Of a stretch of DNA of 64,000 nt, positions 62,483 through 64,000 are shown one piece after another. The notes under the pieces are model-generated. The model searched no databases. It was not told where the DNA came from and saw only the letters and a program-made list of their open reading frames with translations. The translations under genes were made by a program, and so were the position numbers. How positions within the stretch are numbered: the first letter of the stretch is position 1; every line of letters starts with the position of its first letter. Source of the DNA: Micromonospora pisi (GTDB taxonomy: Bacteria > Actinomycetota > Actinomycetes > Mycobacteriales > Micromonosporaceae). The stretch spans positions 3,410,001 to 3,474,000 of the forward strand of contig NZ_RBKT01000001.1 of assembly GCF_003633685.1 (NCBI RefSeq), written 5' to 3'.

Positions 62483-63331
62483 ATGGCGAAGTCGAATCAG
62501 CCCACAGTGGTCGGTCGCGGGCTCGGTGGCGAGTTGCGTGGGCTGCGGGAGGCGAAGAAGCTCGGCCTGCGCCGGGTCGCCGCCCGGCTCGACTGGCAGG
62601 CGTCGAAACTGTCCCGGATGGAGACCGGCATCCAGGGCATCCGGGCCGAGGATGTTGCTTCCCTACTGGTGATCTACGGCGTGACCGGTGACGAACGCAG
62701 GCGCCTGCTCGGCATGGCCGAACGCTCCGCCGAGTCGGGCTGGTGGGAGGTGATCGGCGGGCTCTCCGACGAATCCCGTACGTTGATCCGCCTGGAAGCC
62801 GAGGCCACCAGCGTCGTCAACTGGCAGCCGCTGCTGATTCCCGGCCTGCTCCAGACCGCCGACTACACCCAGGTGCTGATGCGCGACGGCGGGGTCGAGG
62901 AGCCGGACGCCCAGTCCCGGGTGGCGGCCCGACTTGGCCGACAGGCGGTCCTCACCCGTCCACAACCGCCGGAGCTGCTGGCGATCGTCGACGAGATGGT
63001 GTTGCGCCGGGTGCTCGGCAGCCCTCGGCTGATGGCCCGCCAGCTCCGGCACCTGATCGAGGCCGCGGAACGCCCCAACATCACGCTGCGAGTGGTGCCG
63101 TTCGCGGTCGGCGGGCATCCCGGACTCGACGGCGGGTTCGCGCTCTTCGACTTCCCCCGCAACAAATCCGTGGTCTATCTCGACCAGAAAATCTCCGGGC
63201 TCTTCCTGGAGGAGACACCGCAGGTGGCGTTCTTCCGGCGGGAGGCGGAGCGGCTCGGCGCGGTAGCCTTGAGCCCCACCGAGTCGGTCGACTTTGTTGC
63301 GCGGGTCGCAACGGAGCACGAGCGAGAGTGA
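62483..63331 (+). CDS. XRE family regulator with DUF5753 domain (Scr1/DUF397-associated)
   Basis: A 282-residue protein. The N-terminal XRE HTH is LGGELRGLREAKKLGLRRVA with WQASKLSRMETGIQGI as recognition helix. The C-terminal DUF5753 domain has IPGLLQTADYTQVLMRDGG and FALFDFPRNKSVVYLDQ. Start ATG 62483 has GGGAG upstream. Such genes are expanded in actinomycetes and paired with small DUF397 genes, as here (10-bp gap). A toxin-antitoxin-like or developmental regulatory role has been proposed for the pairs. Confidence 0.88.
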   Translation: MAKSNQPTVVGRGLGGELRGLREAKKLGLRRVAARLDWQASKLSRMETGIQGIRAEDVASLLVIYGVTGDERRRLLGMAERSAESGWWEVIGGLSDESRTLIRLEAEATSVVNWQPLLIPGLLQTADYTQVLMRDGGVEEPDAQSRVAARLGRQAVLTRPQPPELLAIVDEMVLRRVLGSPRLMARQLRHLIEAAERPNITLRVVPFAVGGHPGLDGGFALFDFPRNKSVVYLDQKISGLFLEETPQVAFFRREAERLGAVALSPTESVDFVARVATEHERE

Positions 63332-63340
63332 GTCTCCCGG

Positions 63341-63541
63341 ATGATCGCCCCTGACCTCTCCGCCGCCACCTGGCGCAAGTCCAGCCGCAGCGGCACCAAC
63401 GCGGACTGCGTCGAGATCGCCGAGTTGCCCGAGGCGGTTGCCGTACGCGACTCCAAGGACCCGTACGGGCCGACGCTCGCCTTCGACCGCACCGCCTGGG
63501 CCAGCTTTGTCACCCGTACGCCAAGGGCTTTCTCGGTCTGA
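63341..63541 (+). CDS. DUF397 domain protein
   Basis: A 66-residue protein consisting of one DUF397 domain: TWRKSSRSGTNADCVEIAEL, then VAVRDSKDPYGPTLAFDRTAW. It directly follows the DUF5753 regulator (9 bp after its stop) and is probably co-transcribed. DUF397 proteins are the small partners in these pairs, and their activity is not settled. Confidence 0.9.
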   Translation: MIAPDLSAATWRKSSRSGTNADCVEIAELPEAVAVRDSKDPYGPTLAFDRTAWASFVTRTPRAFSV

Positions 63542-63554
63542 GCACCGCCCACGG

Positions 63555-64000
63555 TCAGCCGGCGACCTGCCCCAGGAAGGCGTCGAGGCTGGCCATGGTC
63601 CGCTCGATCTTTTCTTCGAGGGTGATCGACTCGTGGAGGCGACGGCCGGCGTCCTTCTTGCCGCGCAGATAGAGCGAGCAGGCCAGGTCGGTGCAGATGT
63701 AGAGCCCGACGGAGTTGCCCTGCCGCCCGCTCGGCCCGGCCTTGCGCGCGGTCATCAGCGAAACGCCGTCGCCGGTGTGCGTGGTCAGGCACAACGAGCA
63801 CATGCTGCGTCGCAGCTGCCCGGTCTGCGATGCCACCCGCAGCGCCACCCCGACGAGCCCGCTGCCGGACTCGGTGACCAGGTAGGCCCGCTCGCCACCG
63901 GAGGGGTCCCGCCACCCGAAGAAGTCAAGGTCGGCCCAGGGTCGCGCGTCCAGATCCTTCGGCACGCCCAGCCGCTTCGCCTCGCCCTTGGTGCAGTTGA
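63555..64000 (-). CDS. FBP domain (treble-clef zinc-finger) protein, N-terminus cut by window edge
   Basis: The frame ends at 63555 and runs off the right edge, giving at least 148 residues. The sequence NCTKGEAKRLGVPKDLDAR near the edge, then WADLDFFGWRDPSGGERAYL, and the Cys-rich CSLCLTTHTGDGVSLMTARK with a later ICTDLACSLYLRGKK identify the C-terminal treble-clef domain of FBP-family proteins (related to EF-G-binding / fusidic acid resistance FusB-like zinc fingers). The Cys pairs would bind one zinc ion. The proposed role is ribosome- or EF-G-associated. Convergent with the DUF397 gene. Confidence 0.8.
   Translation of the reverse strand, partial: NCTKGEAKRLGVPKDLDARPWADLDFFGWRDPSGGERAYLVTESGSGLVGVALRVASQTGQLRRSMCSLCLTTHTGDGVSLMTARKAGPSGRQGNSVGLYICTDLACSLYLRGKKDAGRRLHESITLEEKIERTMASLDAFLGQVAG

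Overview
The window is high-GC DNA (about 70% or more in most lines I counted by hand) with short intergenic gaps, frequent GTG starts, many leaderless promoters and typical actinobacterial gene families. Gene content and two blocks of conserved order recalled from mycobacteria point to a filamentous actinomycete, most likely Micromonosporaceae (Micromonospora-like). The family-level placement is inference. I see no rRNA, tRNA, CRISPR array, transposase or prophage block.

Layout. 1-2.5 kb: the end of a hypothetical gene, a divergent HTH regulator with an array of CACGTGA motifs, a small membrane protein and trehalose-6-phosphate phosphatase. 2.5-8 kb (minus strand): a Tat-exported peptidoglycan amidase, a short-chain Z-prenyl diphosphate synthase, a geranylgeranyl-reductase-like flavoprotein and GTP-dependent PEP carboxykinase. 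8.4-31.5 kb: the acyl-CoA carboxylase locus. Its core order (GtrA, PH-domain protein, birA, accD, accE, maf, accA) matches Mycobacterium tuberculosis Rv3277-Rv3285, but here it is interrupted by three blocks. The first holds an ECF sigma/regulator pair, panE, an M50 protease, an RlpA-like protein and a Ser/Thr kinase. The second is a three-gene type VII-like module with a mycosin. The third holds an O-methyltransferase, an MFS exporter, a DrrAB-type ABC exporter and a PadR regulator.

31.5-39 kb: a GuaB1-type enzyme, a TetR regulator, an unusually short threonyl-tRNA synthetase preceded by a possible threonine leader peptide, and the transglutaminase / alpha-E / circularly permuted ATP-grasp operon. 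39-49 kb: a holin-like small protein, DedA, the LpdA quinone reductase, gamma-glutamylcyclotransferase-like proteins, an N-formylglutamate-amidohydrolase-like protein, an M20 amidohydrolase and a DUF4349 lipoprotein. 49-64 kb: a second Ser/Thr kinase, phosphomannomutase, a Stealth-type sugar-phosphate transferase, a GPP34 protein, a NUDIX hydrolase, upp, a GT4 glycosyltransferase, deoC followed by two coupled aldehyde dehydrogenase genes, and an XRE/DUF397 pair. The lpdA, amidohydrolase, pmm, upp order again resembles the mycobacterial Rv3303c-Rv3309c neighbourhood.

Two themes run across the window. First, a paired palindromic element of about 55 bp with a GGGCCC core occurs six times, always within a few bases of a stop codon and sometimes supplying the stop itself. 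It looks like a 3'-end or terminator element that has spread through the genome. Second, about 18 genes have a TANNNT hexamer 6-8 nt before the start codon and no Shine-Dalgarno sequence, which is the pattern of leaderless mRNAs. The most system-like candidate is the short ThrRS unit: a leaderless 18-residue peptide with three consecutive Thr codons, downstream hairpins, an editing-less ThrRS, and a copy of the repeat on each side. This would fit ribosome-mediated attenuation of a back-up synthetase.
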